Below the pieces are notes generated by a model that did no database searches, was not told the DNA's origin, and saw only the letters and a list, made by a program, of their open reading frames with translations. Position numbers and translations under genes: made by a program. 64,000 nucleotides of DNA from Xenophilus aerolatus (GTDB taxonomy: Bacteria > Pseudomonadota > Gammaproteobacteria > Burkholderiales > Burkholderiaceae_C): NCBI GenBank assembly GCA_029968055.1, contig JASCNX010000004.1, positions 372,001 to 436,000 on the forward strand, read 5' to 3'. The stretch's first letter is position 1. Every line of letters begins with the position of its first letter. Shown here one piece after another: positions 1 through 8,336 of this stretch.

Positions 1-403
1 TGCCCGCGTAGGCCAGGAAGCTGCCGAAGATGATGAGCGGCAGCGCGAACTTCTTCTCGTGGCTGTACAGGCCCGGCGCCACGAACATCCAGCACTGGTA
101 CATGAGCCAGGGCAGTGCCAGCAGCACCGACGCCATCATCAGCACCTTCAGGGGCACGAAGAAGGGCGAGAACACGCCCACCGCGATCAGCTTGGCGTCG
201 GGCGGCATGTGGTGCCGAATGGGCACGGCCACAAAATCGATCAGGCCGCTCGGGCCAGGCCAGAAAGCCAGCAGGGCGGCGGCGATCGCCATGCCGTAGA
301 TGCAGTAGAGCAGCCGGTCGCGCAGCTCCATGAGGTGCGCGACGAAGGGCTGCTCGGTGCCGGCCAGCTCGTCTTCTTTATTGGGGGGGTCGGAATCAGC
401 CAT
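1..403 (-). CDS. tatC: Sec-independent translocase TatC, 3' end outside window
   Basis: First 134 codons of TatC, the polytopic inner-membrane receptor that with TatB binds twin-arginine signal peptides and with TatA moves folded proteins across the membrane. Visible are an acidic N-terminus, the ELRDRLL motif at residues 26-32, a first membrane helix (about 33-48), a periplasmic loop with FSPFFVPLK (78-86), a second helix, and the conserved QCWMFVAPGLY block (103-113). The C-terminal helices lie beyond the window edge. It is last in a tatABC order, 71 bases after tatB. The Tat-dependent MsrP encoded further along is a likely client. Identity is secure; only completeness is unknown. Confidence 0.95.
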   Translation of the reverse strand, partial: MADSDPPNKEDELAGTEQPFVAHLMELRDRLLYCIYGMAIAAALLAFWPGPSGLIDFVAVPIRHHMPPDAKLIAVGVFSPFFVPLKVLMMASVLLALPWLMYQCWMFVAPGLYSHEKKFALPLIIFGSFLAYAG

Positions 404-474
404 CGAGGGAAATGCCGCAGGGCCGAGGTCCGGGGCGGGTGTGAGGATCGCCGGCAGCCGATGCGCGGCAGGCG

Positions 475-948
475 CTAGTTGAACTTGTGCGGACGGTAGC
501 GGGCGACGCGCGCGGCGCCGGACAGCGCGCGTGTGCGCACCCCGGTGCGCGCCTTGTACCAGTGGGGGACCGCGCCCTGCTTGAGGCGCCAGTTCTTGCG
601 CGGGTGCTTGTATTCGGGGTAGACCGGGGCGGCTTCGATGCCGGCCACGGTGGACGCCGCGGCCGTGTCGGTGTCCAGGCCCGACAGGTGCTGCTCGACC
701 TCGTGGGCGTTGCTGCGGATGTTCTGTTCCACGTCGCGGGCGGCACCCTCGACCGTGTCCTTCATCTTGCGCAGCTCGTCCAGCTCCATGGAGCGGTTGA
801 CCTCGGCCTTGACGTCGTTGACGTAGCGCTGCGCCTTGCCCAGCAGCGTACCCACGGTGCGGGCCACGCGAGGCAGCTTCTCGGGGCCGATGACGATCAG
901 CGCCACCGCGCCGATCAGCGCCATCTTCGAAATGCCGAGGTCGATCAC
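475..948 (-). CDS. tatB: Sec-independent translocase TatB
   Basis: TatB forms the twin-arginine signal-peptide receptor complex with TatC. The 157-residue product has the family architecture: a short N-terminal membrane helix (about 5-21) ending in the hinge [12 protein letters not shown], then a long amphipathic, charged helix (about 25-90) and an unstructured tail rich in basic residues. The glutamate in GPEKLP is characteristic of TatB, whereas TatA has FGxxKL. It lies 25 bases after tatA and 71 before tatC, so the three probably share one transcript. The distal tail is low complexity and poorly conserved in the family. Confidence 0.95.
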   Translation of the reverse strand: MIDLGISKMALIGAVALIVIGPEKLPRVARTVGTLLGKAQRYVNDVKAEVNRSMELDELRKMKDTVEGAARDVEQNIRSNAHEVEQHLSGLDTDTAAASTVAGIEAAPVYPEYKHPRKNWRLKQGAVPHWYKARTGVRTRALSGAARVARYRPHKFN

Positions 949-973
949 GGGTGCGCGGACTCAGGCCAACGAA

Positions 974-1207
974 TCAGGACTTCTGACGCGCTTCGACGTC
1001 GATCGTCGACTTGTCGGCGGCCGGGTTGCCGGTCACCTGCTGAGGCGGCGTGGCAGGCGTGTCGGACTGGCCGTCCTTCATGCCGTCCTTGAAGCCCTTG
1101 ACGGCGCCGCCCAGGTCGGAGCCCATGTTCTTGAGCTTCTTGGTGCCGAACACCATGACGACGATCAGCAGCACGATCAGCCAGTGCCAGATGGAAAAGG
1201 AACCCAT
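974..1207 (-). CDS. tatA: Sec-independent translocase TatA
   Basis: TatA is the small pore-forming subunit that oligomerises at the TatBC receptor to let folded substrates pass. The 77-residue product begins with [21 protein letters not shown], a single membrane helix with the expected polar residue near its start. The hinge [10 protein letters not shown] and an amphipathic helix with the FKDGMKDG region follow, then a short disordered tail. A clear AGGAG ribosome binding site lies at 1214-1218 and a TAAAAT hexamer at 1232-1237. The tat genes may therefore have their own promoter in addition to read-through from the histidine genes upstream. Confidence 0.96.
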   Translation of the reverse strand: MGSFSIWHWLIVLLIVVMVFGTKKLKNMGSDLGGAVKGFKDGMKDGQSDTPATPPQQVTGNPAADKSTIDVEARQKS

Positions 1208-1213
1208 GGATTT

Positions 1214-1237
1214 CTCCTGAAGAATCGGTCGATTTTA
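1214..1237 (-). promoter_or_regulatory. tatA ribosome binding site and candidate -10 element
   Basis: On the minus strand AGGAG (1214-1218) sits 6 bases before the tatA ATG, and TAAAAT (1232-1237) lies about 24 bases before it, a -10-like hexamer. No convincing -35 is seen in the G-rich stretch upstream, so the promoter part is tentative; the binding site is solid. Confidence 0.45.
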
Positions 1238-1274
1238 GTCGGGGGGTGCGAGGTGCGGGCCGAATGCCCTGCAA

Positions 1275-1634
1275 TCAGCCCCGGGCCCAGGGGCGGGGAC
1301 CGCCCATGACGTGGACGTGGAGATGGTGCACCTCCTGCCCGCCCTCGGCGCCGGTGTTGACCACCACGCGGAAGCCGCCGTCCGGATAGGGGTTGCAGCC
1401 CTGCTCGAGGGCCAGCTTCGGGGCCAGCGTCATGATGCGGCCCATGAGGCCTGCATCCTCGGGGGTGAGCTGCGCCATCGACGGGATGTGGCGCTTGGGC
1501 ACCAGCATGAAGTGCACCGGCGCCCAGGGCGCGATATCGTGAAAACCGAAGACTTCCTCGTCTTCGTACACCTTCTTCGAAGGAATCTTGCCTTCGATGA
1601 TCTTGCAGAAGATGCAGTTCGGGTCGGATACCAA
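1275..1634 (-). CDS. hinT: HIT family (HinT-like) purine nucleoside phosphoramidase
   Basis: Histidine-triad hydrolase of the HinT branch, which cleaves AMP-linked phosphoramidates such as aminoacyl-adenylate by-products. The 119-residue product starts with the zinc-type CIFCKII segment (residues 7-13) and ends with HHLHVHVMGG (103-112), the H-x-H-x-H-x-x triad that gives the family its name. The start chosen is TTG with a GGAG motif 7 bases upstream; upstream in-frame ATG codons would add a tail lacking family similarity. A HIT gene after hisE is a common arrangement in Burkholderiales, so its position here is ordinary. Confidence 0.92.
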   Translation of the reverse strand: MVSDPNCIFCKIIEGKIPSKKVYEDEEVFGFHDIAPWAPVHFMLVPKRHIPSMAQLTPEDAGLMGRIMTLAPKLALEQGCNPYPDGGFRVVVNTGAEGGQEVHHLHVHVMGGPRPWARG

Positions 1635-1666
1635 GTGGGTGTCTCCAGGGTGGTCGGCGGGACTGT

Positions 1667-2044
1667 TCAGGCGTCCATGGGGCGGTTCGCGTTCATGCGG
1701 ACCATGCCCTTGACGATGCGGTAGAGGAACCACAGCGAAATCAGGCTCCAGGCGATCCAGCCGGGCACGAGCAGCAGCAGCCACAGCCACGAGGTGACCA
1801 GGTACAGAATGCCGGCCCACAGCACGGAGCGGATGCGCCAGCTGAAGTGCGAGGCCTGCCAGGTGCCGGCCGCGTCGTCGCGCTTGACGAAGTCGATCAG
1901 CAGCGCCACCAGCAGCAGCAGGATCGAGACCTGCGCGCCCGGCACCACGGCCGCGATGGCAACGACCAGGTGCAGGATGTAGCTGACCCAGCCGATGGTC
2001 TTGAGCGAGTCGTTGTCGGGAACAGTGACGATGTCGTTGGCCAT
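1667..2044 (-). CDS. DUF4870-type small membrane protein
   Basis: A 125-residue integral membrane protein with a short soluble N-terminus followed by four hydrophobic segments (about 17-35, 38-52, 72-92, 94-112). A charged loop DFVKRDDAAGTW between the second and third segments and the FLYRIVKGMVRM tail match the DUF4870/COG3671 family, often placed next to hisE and hinT in beta-proteobacteria. Biochemical function is unknown. The ATG is preceded by AAAGGAGAT, a strong ribosome binding site. It sits between hisE and hinT with short gaps, suggesting cotranscription with the hisFIE segment. Confidence 0.8.
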   Translation of the reverse strand: MANDIVTVPDNDSLKTIGWVSYILHLVVAIAAVVPGAQVSILLLLVALLIDFVKRDDAAGTWQASHFSWRIRSVLWAGILYLVTSWLWLLLLVPGWIAWSLISLWFLYRIVKGMVRMNANRPMDA

Positions 2045-2088
2045 GGCGATCTCCTTTCCGTGTGCGTTGGGTGGGAATGGGCGCAGGC

Positions 2089-2469
2089 TCAGTCCTGCGC
2101 CGCTTCGCGTGCCTGCGCCTTGCGCAGGGCCTTTTCCTCGATGCCGCTGGTGCCCTCCCGGCGGGCCAGCTCGGCCGCCACGTCGCGCGGCGCCAGCCCG
2201 TAATGCGCCAGCGCCACCATGCTGTGGAACCACAGATCGGCCACTTCGTTCACTATTTTTGCCCGCTCGCCGCCGTGGTCGGCGTCCTTGGCAGCCATCA
2301 CGACCTCGGTCGCCTCCTCGCCGATCTTCTTGAGGAAGGCGTCGGGTCCCTTGTGCAACAGGCGTGCCACGTAGCTGGCCTCGGGGTCGCCGCCGCGCGC
2401 GGGCAGGCGGGATTCGATCACGGCCGCCAGGCGGTCGAGGATGTCGGTGGTGCTCGGGGTGGCGCTCAT
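2089..2469 (-). CDS. hisE: Phosphoribosyl-ATP pyrophosphatase
   Basis: HisE removes pyrophosphate from phosphoribosyl-ATP, the second step of histidine synthesis. The 126-residue all-helical product carries the MazG-like acidic metal-binding motif [15 protein letters not shown] and later [12 protein letters not shown], both diagnostic of the family. It is a separate gene from hisI, as is usual in beta-proteobacteria, rather than the HisIE fusion of enterics. HisI ends only 7 bases upstream, so the two consecutive enzymes are cotranscribed. Length is normal; nothing looks damaged. Confidence 0.97.
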   Translation of the reverse strand: MSATPSTTDILDRLAAVIESRLPARGGDPEASYVARLLHKGPDAFLKKIGEEATEVVMAAKDADHGGERAKIVNEVADLWFHSMVALAHYGLAPRDVAAELARREGTSGIEEKALRKAQAREAAQD

Positions 2470-2476
2470 CGGGGCC

Positions 2477-2875
2477 CTATTTGTAGATGGATTCCGGGTC
2501 CTTCAAGACCGGCTCGACGGTGTGCCATGCGCCATCCTGGTACTTCTGGAAGAAGCAGCTGTGACGGCCGGTGTGGCAGGCGATGCCGGGCTCGTGCCCG
2601 AGTTGCGTGACCTCCAGCAGCACCACGTCGTTGTCGCAGTCGAGCCGGATGCCGTGCACCGTCTGCACGTGGCCCGATTCCTCGCCCTTGAACCAGAGCT
2701 TGCCGCGCGAGCGGCTGAAGTAGACGGCACGGCCCAGTTCGGCCGTCTTCTCGAGTGCCTCGCGGTTCATCCAGGCGAACATGAGCACGTCCTTGCTGCC
2801 GCGCTCCTGGGCGATCACCGGCACCAGGCCGGCGGCGTCCCACTTCACTTCGTCGAGCCAATCCATGAGGTCCAT
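2477..2875 (-). CDS. hisI: Phosphoribosyl-AMP cyclohydrolase
   Basis: HisI opens the adenine ring of phosphoribosyl-AMP, the third step of histidine synthesis, using zinc and magnesium. The 132-residue product contains the metal ligand motif [11 protein letters not shown] (the DxDxD-type cluster) and the cysteine/histidine motif [13 protein letters not shown]. Together these bind zinc at the dimer interface. It lacks a fused HisE domain. It is followed directly by hisE and separated from hisF by a 126-base gap carrying a dispersed repeat. Start is the first ATG, giving the normal family length. Confidence 0.97.
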   Translation of the reverse strand: MDLMDWLDEVKWDAAGLVPVIAQERGSKDVLMFAWMNREALEKTAELGRAVYFSRSRGKLWFKGEESGHVQTVHGIRLDCDNDVVLLEVTQLGHEPGIACHTGRHSCFFQKYQDGAWHTVEPVLKDPESIYK

Positions 2876-2925
2876 TGTCAGCGAAGTGTCAACCCCGCCG
2901 GCTGCGCCGGGGCATGGCTGGAATT

Positions 2926-2979
2926 GCTATCGAACCGATAGCTGACTGCGCCGGCAGGACAGGGGCTGGCGCCCGATTC
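2926..2979 (+). repeat. Dispersed palindromic repeat, copy A (hisF-hisI gap)
   Basis: GCTATCG-AAC-CGATAGC, a perfect 7-base stem, is followed by a conserved tail whose key blocks are AGCTG, TGCGC, GGC, GGAC, CTG and GCCCGATT. The same order recurs at 9849-9902 and, inverted, at 52064-52117. Known members of such intergenic repeats are common in Comamonadaceae; role unknown. Confidence 0.7.
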
Positions 2980-3001
2980 GCCTCGAAGAATCGCCCGCGG
3001 C

Positions 3002-3781
<780 letters not shown>

Positions 3782-3790
3782 GGGAGCACG

Positions 3791-3796
3791 ATTGTA
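3791..3796 (-). promoter_or_regulatory. Candidate -10 element of hisF (near-leaderless)
   Basis: TACAAT on the minus strand, 9 bases before the hisF ATG and just after the mutarotase stop. Transcription would begin about 2-3 bases before the ATG. This fits hisFIE having its own promoter, which is needed because plus-strand genes separate it from hisA. No good -35 seen. Confidence 0.45.
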
Positions 3797-3808
3797 GGAA
3801 GCGCCCGT

Positions 3809-4654
3809 TCAGGCCGTGGGCAGCACCCGCAGTTCCTGCCAGCCTTCCCACTGGCCGCCCGGCGCCAGCGCCACGGGCGCATCGATGCTCGCCGCCTCGA
3901 CGCAGAGCATGTGGCGCCAGCCGTCGTCGGGCATGTCGGCCAGCCGTTCGCTCAGCGCCGGGCCGGGGTTCCACACCACGGTCTCGGGGCAGGTCTCGCT
4001 CTGGGCGATGGCCAGGCGCCCGGCGGGCTGCACCAGCGTCAGCGGCGCGCCGGGGGCGGCGGTGAAGACGCTGTCGAACTCTTCGCCGAAACCCAACGCA
4101 GGAGACGCTTCGACGAAACGCTGGTCGCGCACCGCATCCCAGCGCGGGCGGCCCTGCAGGCCTTCGAGGCGGGCCTGCGTGGCATCGTCCACCCGCAGGT
4201 AGGTGTGCAGCGCGGCGGTGAAGGACCAGTCGGCGTTGCCGGTGTTGCGTACCTGCAGCGCCACGCGCAGGCGGCCCGGCGCCAGGGTGACGCGCAGGAC
4301 GGCCTCGAAGGCCGCCGGCCAGGCGCGGCGCGTGGCCTCGTCATCGACCCGACGCAGCACCAGCGTGTCGTCGCCCTCGGCCGGGGCCAGTTGCCAGGGA
4401 ATGTTGCGCACGAAGCCATGCTTGGACAGCGGCCCCCGCTGGTTGAACTGCGGAAAGCACAGCGGCACGCCGCCGCGGATGGCGGCCTGCCCGTCGAACA
4501 CGGCGCGCGGGCTCAGGTACAGCCGCTCCACGCCGTCGGCGGTGCACCAGGACAGCACATGGCCGCCGTGCAACGCCGCCACCAAGCGATCGCCGCCGGG
4601 CAGGCGAAGTTCAGCCGCGGGCTGGCCGCGGAAGTCGATGGATTGAACGGGCAT
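3809..4654 (-). CDS. D-hexose-6-phosphate mutarotase (aldose 1-epimerase family)
   Basis: YeaD-type mutarotase, a beta-sandwich enzyme that interconverts alpha and beta anomers of hexose 6-phosphates. Visible family features are GGHVLSW near the N-terminus, the substrate-binding CFPQFNQRGPLSKHGFVRN, the central LHTYLRV histidine and FDSVFTAAP, then a conserved VVWNPGP and HMLCVEAA near the end. The ATG chosen gives 281 residues; an in-frame GTG six bases earlier is possible. The ATG is favoured because a TAGAAT hexamer ends 7 bases before it, so transcription would start at or next to it. It is divergent from the symporter gene. Confidence 0.88.
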   Translation of the reverse strand: MPVQSIDFRGQPAAELRLPGGDRLVAALHGGHVLSWCTADGVERLYLSPRAVFDGQAAIRGGVPLCFPQFNQRGPLSKHGFVRNIPWQLAPAEGDDTLVLRRVDDEATRRAWPAAFEAVLRVTLAPGRLRVALQVRNTGNADWSFTAALHTYLRVDDATQARLEGLQGRPRWDAVRDQRFVEASPALGFGEEFDSVFTAAPGAPLTLVQPAGRLAIAQSETCPETVVWNPGPALSERLADMPDDGWRHMLCVEAASIDAPVALAPGGQWEGWQELRVLPTA

Positions 4655-4661
4655 GCGCACG

Positions 4662-4667
4662 ATTCTA
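4662..4667 (-). promoter_or_regulatory. Candidate -10 element of the mutarotase gene
   Basis: TAGAAT on the minus strand, 7 bases before the ATG; no Shine-Dalgarno lies between. This is the same arrangement as at lptM and aroB and suggests a leaderless mRNA. Confidence 0.45.
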
Positions 4668-4814
4668 GGGAGCCGGTGCGACGCTCAGGCATCGCGTGCA
4701 TGGCCGCAGGCCGGATCGGCATGACCGCCCCCCTTCACAGGCATGCAACTCGCATCGACCATGGCGGGCCGCGCGCCTCCCAAAAAACCATCAACAACAG
4801 ACAAGGGGATTGAT

Positions 4815-6119
4815 ATGAAAAAGCTACCCATGGCCGCATGGATCCTGATCGCCATGGTGATCGGAATCCTGATCGGCTGGATGATCTTCGCCAGCTTTCC
4901 GGACAAGAAGACGGCCAGCGAAATCGCAGGCTACATCTCGATCATGTCGGACGTGTTCCTGCGGCTGATCAAGATGCTGATCGGGCCGCTGGTTTTCTCC
5001 ACGCTGGTCGTGGGCATCGCGCACATGGGCGATGCGGCCTCGGTGGGGCGCGTGTTCGCCAAGGCGATGGGCTGGTTCGTCACCGCTTCGCTGGTCTCGC
5101 TGGTGCTGGGCCTGATCCTGGCCAACCTGCTGCAGCCGGGCCACAACCTGGGCCTGCCGCTGCCCGACATCGGCGCCTCGGCCAACCTCGCGACGGCCAA
5201 GTTCACGCTGAAGGACTTCGTCAGCCACCTGATCCCCAAGTCCTTCGCCGAGGCGATGGCGAACAACGAGATCCTGCAGATCGTGGTGTTCTCGATGTTC
5301 TTCGGCGTGGCGCTCGCAGCGCTCGGCGACAAGGGCAAAACCCTCGTTGCCGCCATCGACGAGCTTTCGCACGTCATGCTCAAGATCACCGGCTACGTGA
5401 TGAAGCTGGCACCCCTGGCGGTGCTGGCCGCCATGGCTGCCACCGTGGCCGTGAACGGCCTGGGCATCCTGCTGAAGTTCGCCGTGTTCATGGGCGACTT
5501 CTACCTCGGCCTGTTCGTGCTGTGGGCCGTGCTGGTGGGTGCGGGCTTCCTGTTCCTCGGGCCGCGCATCTTCAAGCTGCTGGTGCTCATCAAGGAAGCC
5601 TTCATGCTCTCCTTCGCCACCGCGAGTTCCGAAGCCGCCTACCCCAAGATCCTGGACGCGCTCGACCGCTTCGGCGTCAAGCGGAAGATCTCCAGCTTCG
5701 TGATGCCGATGGGCTATTCGTTCAACCTGGACGGCTCGATGATGTACTGCACCTTCGCGGTGCTGTTCATCGCACAGGCCTACAACATCCACCTGTCGAT
5801 CGGCACGCAGATCACCATGCTGCTGATCCTGATGCTCACCTCAAAGGGCATGGCCGGTGTGCCACGTGCCTCGCTGGTGGTGATCGCCGCCACGCTGAAC
5901 CAGTTCAACATCCCCGAGGCCGGCCTGCTGCTGATCCTGGGCGTCGACACCTTCCTCGACATGGGCCGCTCGGCCACCAACGCGGTGGGCAATTCGATCG
6001 CCAGCGCCGTGGTCGCCAAGTGGGAGGGCGAATTGCTGCCCGAGGCCGAAGCCGCCAACAACGCACGCCGGCTCGATGGCGAGGCCGCCACGACCATGGC
6101 GCACCCCGCGCATGCGTGA
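4815..6119 (+). CDS. Dicarboxylate/amino acid:cation symporter (DAACS, DctA/GltP type)
   Basis: Secondary carrier of the DAACS family that takes up C4-dicarboxylates or acidic amino acids with protons or sodium. The 434-residue product has about eight membrane helices plus two re-entrant hairpins. Signature segments are the serine-rich ATASSEAAYPK tip of hairpin 1, MGYSFNLDGSMMY, the hairpin-2 loop TSKGMAGVPRASLVV, and DMGRSATNAVGN, which contributes cation and substrate ligands. The start follows AAGGGGAT by a few bases; an upstream in-frame ATG lacks this. A solute-binding protein gene follows after 20 bases. Exact substrate cannot be read from sequence. Confidence 0.9.
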   Translation: MKKLPMAAWILIAMVIGILIGWMIFASFPDKKTASEIAGYISIMSDVFLRLIKMLIGPLVFSTLVVGIAHMGDAASVGRVFAKAMGWFVTASLVSLVLGLILANLLQPGHNLGLPLPDIGASANLATAKFTLKDFVSHLIPKSFAEAMANNEILQIVVFSMFFGVALAALGDKGKTLVAAIDELSHVMLKITGYVMKLAPLAVLAAMAATVAVNGLGILLKFAVFMGDFYLGLFVLWAVLVGAGFLFLGPRIFKLLVLIKEAFMLSFATASSEAAYPKILDALDRFGVKRKISSFVMPMGYSFNLDGSMMYCTFAVLFIAQAYNIHLSIGTQITMLLILMLTSKGMAGVPRASLVVIAATLNQFNIPEAGLLLILGVDTFLDMGRSATNAVGNSIASAVVAKWEGELLPEAEAANNARRLDGEAATTMAHPAHA

Positions 6120-6139
6120 GAGCACGGCACGTCAGGGTC

Positions 6140-7060
6140 ATGGCCATCGCCCCATCCGTGCGCGCGGCGGTCTTCGGACTGGCCGCCGCCTTCTGCTTCG
6201 GCGCCCAGGCGCAAGACGCACCGCCCGCGCCGGCCGCCCTGACCGGCACGCTCGCCAAGGTGCGCCAGTCGGGCACCATCGCGCTGGGCTACCGCGAATC
6301 GTCGGTGCCCTTCTCGTACGTCGGGCCGCGCAAGGAGCCCATCGGCTACTCGGTCGAGTTGTGCAAGGCGCTCGTGACGTCGATCGAGGACGCGGTCAAC
6401 CGCAGCCTCACGATCCGGTGGGAGCCCGTCACGTCGGACAACCGCATCGACGCGGTGACCAGCGGCCGCGTCGACCTCGAGTGCGGCTCCACCACCAGCA
6501 ACGTCGAGCGGCAGAAGCGCGTCGCCTTCTCGCCCATCGTCTTCGTGGCCGGCACCAAGGTCATGGTGAAGAAAGGCTCGCCGATCCGCGACTTCCGCGA
6601 CCTGGCCGGCAAGAAGGTGGACGTGACCGCCGGCACGACCAACGAGAAGGCCATGCGCGACCTCTCGGACAAGTTCAGGTTGGGCATCCAGTTCGTGGTG
6701 TCGAAGGACCATGCCGAGGGCTTTGCGAAGGTCGCCAGTGGCGAGGCCGACGCCTTTGCGACCGACGACGTGCTGCTCTACGGCCTGATCGCCGAGAACG
6801 CGAGCAAGCCGGGCGGCCCCTTCGTGGTGGTGGGCGACTTCCTCTCCTACGACCCCTACGGGATCATGTTCCGCAAGGACGACCCGCAACTGGCCAAGGT
6901 GGTGAAGGACGCCTTCCAGGTGCTGGCCGAGGACGGCGAGATCGAGCGCCAGTACAAGCGCTGGTTCCTGCGCAAGCTGCCCTCGGGCACGAGCCTGAAC
7001 CTGCCGATGAGCGCGCAGCTGGAGACGATCATCCAGACCATGGCCGTGAAGGCGGAATAG
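6140..7060 (+). CDS. Amino-acid-type ABC solute-binding protein, without partner permease
   Basis: Periplasmic binding protein of the polar amino acid (GltI/cluster 3) family. A signal peptide runs to about residue 24 (ending FGAQAQD). Two-lobe receptor features follow: LGYRESSVPFSY, GYSVELCKAL, the substrate-contacting CGSTTSNVERQKRVAFSP, VTAGTTNEKAM, and YDPYGIMFRKDDP. Length is 306 residues, normal for GltI. The gene follows the symporter in the same direction by 20 bases, and no ABC permease or ATPase genes lie nearby. It may serve an ABC system encoded elsewhere, or assist the neighbouring carrier. Substrate, probably glutamate or aspartate, is inference. Confidence 0.87.
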   Translation: MAIAPSVRAAVFGLAAAFCFGAQAQDAPPAPAALTGTLAKVRQSGTIALGYRESSVPFSYVGPRKEPIGYSVELCKALVTSIEDAVNRSLTIRWEPVTSDNRIDAVTSGRVDLECGSTTSNVERQKRVAFSPIVFVAGTKVMVKKGSPIRDFRDLAGKKVDVTAGTTNEKAMRDLSDKFRLGIQFVVSKDHAEGFAKVASGEADAFATDDVLLYGLIAENASKPGGPFVVVGDFLSYDPYGIMFRKDDPQLAKVVKDAFQVLAEDGEIERQYKRWFLRKLPSGTSLNLPMSAQLETIIQTMAVKAE

Positions 7061-7076
7061 GCGTCGAACCGGTCCT

Positions 7077-8267
7077 TCAACGCGTGGGCCAGTGCCAGGG
7101 CGGCACCTGGTCCATGGCCAGGTTGGCGATGCGCGTCTCGCCGAAGTCCTTCTCCAGCTCGATGCGCTGCAGCGCATCGGCCTCGGCGGCCGCATCGAGC
7201 GCGGCGATGAGACGGTTGGCGTGCGAGACCACGATCACCTGCGCATCGCGCGCCGCGCGCACGATCAGCCGGCCCAGCGCGGGCAGCAGGTCGGGGTGCA
7301 GGCTGGTCTCGGGTTCGTTGAGCACCAGCAGCGGCGGCGGCCGCGGCGACAGCAGGGCGGCAGTCCACAGCAGGTAGCGCAGCGTGCCGTCGGACAGCTC
7401 GGCCGTCGCCAACGGCCGCAGCAGGCCGTGCTGCCGCATCTGCAGGGCGAAACGGCCATCACCGCTGCATTGCACCTCGACGCGGGCGCCGGGGAAGGCA
7501 TCGTGCACCGCGGCCTGCAAGGCGGCCCCGTCGCCGATCTCGAAGATGGTCTGAACGGCCGCGGCCAGGTCGGCACCGTCGGCCGACAGCACCGGCGTGC
7601 GCGTGCCCAGTTGCGGCTGCCGCGCCGGGCTGTCCGCGTCGGTGCGGAAATGGTCGTAGAAGCGCCAGCCGCGCACCTGCTCGCGCAGCGCCAGCATCTC
7701 GGGTGCGCTGCGCGGGTCGGCGAACTCGGTGAGCATGCTGGCCCAGGCCGGCACCGGGCGGCCGACCGCCTGCCAGCCGCCGCCGTCGCCGCGCGCACGC
7801 AGGGCGGCGCCCCTGCGCTCGACCAGCAGTGCCGCCGGCCGCAGCACCGGGCCGTTCCAGATCGCCTCGTGCTTGATTTCGGGGTCGAGCGAGAACGCCG
7901 TGGACGGGATCGGTGGCGGCAGGCCGATGTCGATGGCGTAGCCGAAGCCCGCGTCGTCGGCGCTGCTGAATCCGAGGCGCAGTGCCACCGGATCGCGCCC
8001 ACTCTTCGTGCCCTCGACCGGCACCTCTCCACGTCGCATGGCCGCGGAAATCCGTTCCGGCCCGGCCCAGAGCGTGGAGCCCAGCCCGCCCTCGCGCGCC
8101 AGCGAGCGCACCACGCCGCCCTGCGCCACCTCGGCCAGCAGCCGCATCGCGCGGTACACGCTCGACTTGCCGCTGCCGTTCGGCCCGGTGACGACCGTGA
8201 GCCGCGCCAGCGGCACCGTCAGCTGACGCAGCGAGCGGTAGTTGGCGATGGCGAGGGTGGAGAGCAT
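7077..8267 (-). CDS. AAA family ATPase (AAA_21, SMC/RecF-like)
   Basis: Stand-alone ATPase of the SMC/ABC-like AAA_21 group. It has a Walker A motif GPNGSGKSS at residues 28-36 right after an N-terminal IANYRSLRQLTV strand typical of RecF/OLD-like heads. An ABC-like signature ELSDGTLRYLLWTAALL follows, then Walker B LLVLNEPETSLHP at 313-325 and the switch histidine in VVSHANRL. There is no coiled coil long enough for an SMC arm and no TOPRIM nuclease domain in its 396 residues. Function is unknown; relatives occur singly or in defence systems. It converges with the solute-binding protein gene and lies in the block that splits hisA from hisF. Confidence 0.82.
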   Translation of the reverse strand: MLSTLAIANYRSLRQLTVPLARLTVVTGPNGSGKSSVYRAMRLLAEVAQGGVVRSLAREGGLGSTLWAGPERISAAMRRGEVPVEGTKSGRDPVALRLGFSSADDAGFGYAIDIGLPPPIPSTAFSLDPEIKHEAIWNGPVLRPAALLVERRGAALRARGDGGGWQAVGRPVPAWASMLTEFADPRSAPEMLALREQVRGWRFYDHFRTDADSPARQPQLGTRTPVLSADGADLAAAVQTIFEIGDGAALQAAVHDAFPGARVEVQCSGDGRFALQMRQHGLLRPLATAELSDGTLRYLLWTAALLSPRPPPLLVLNEPETSLHPDLLPALGRLIVRAARDAQVIVVSHANRLIAALDAAAEADALQRIELEKDFGETRIANLAMDQVPPWHWPTR

Positions 8268-8336
8268 GGGCTGCGTCTTGAATGCGGGATCGGGAACCGT
8301 TGAACGGCTGCCCGTATTCGACAGCGCCCGCCAGCC

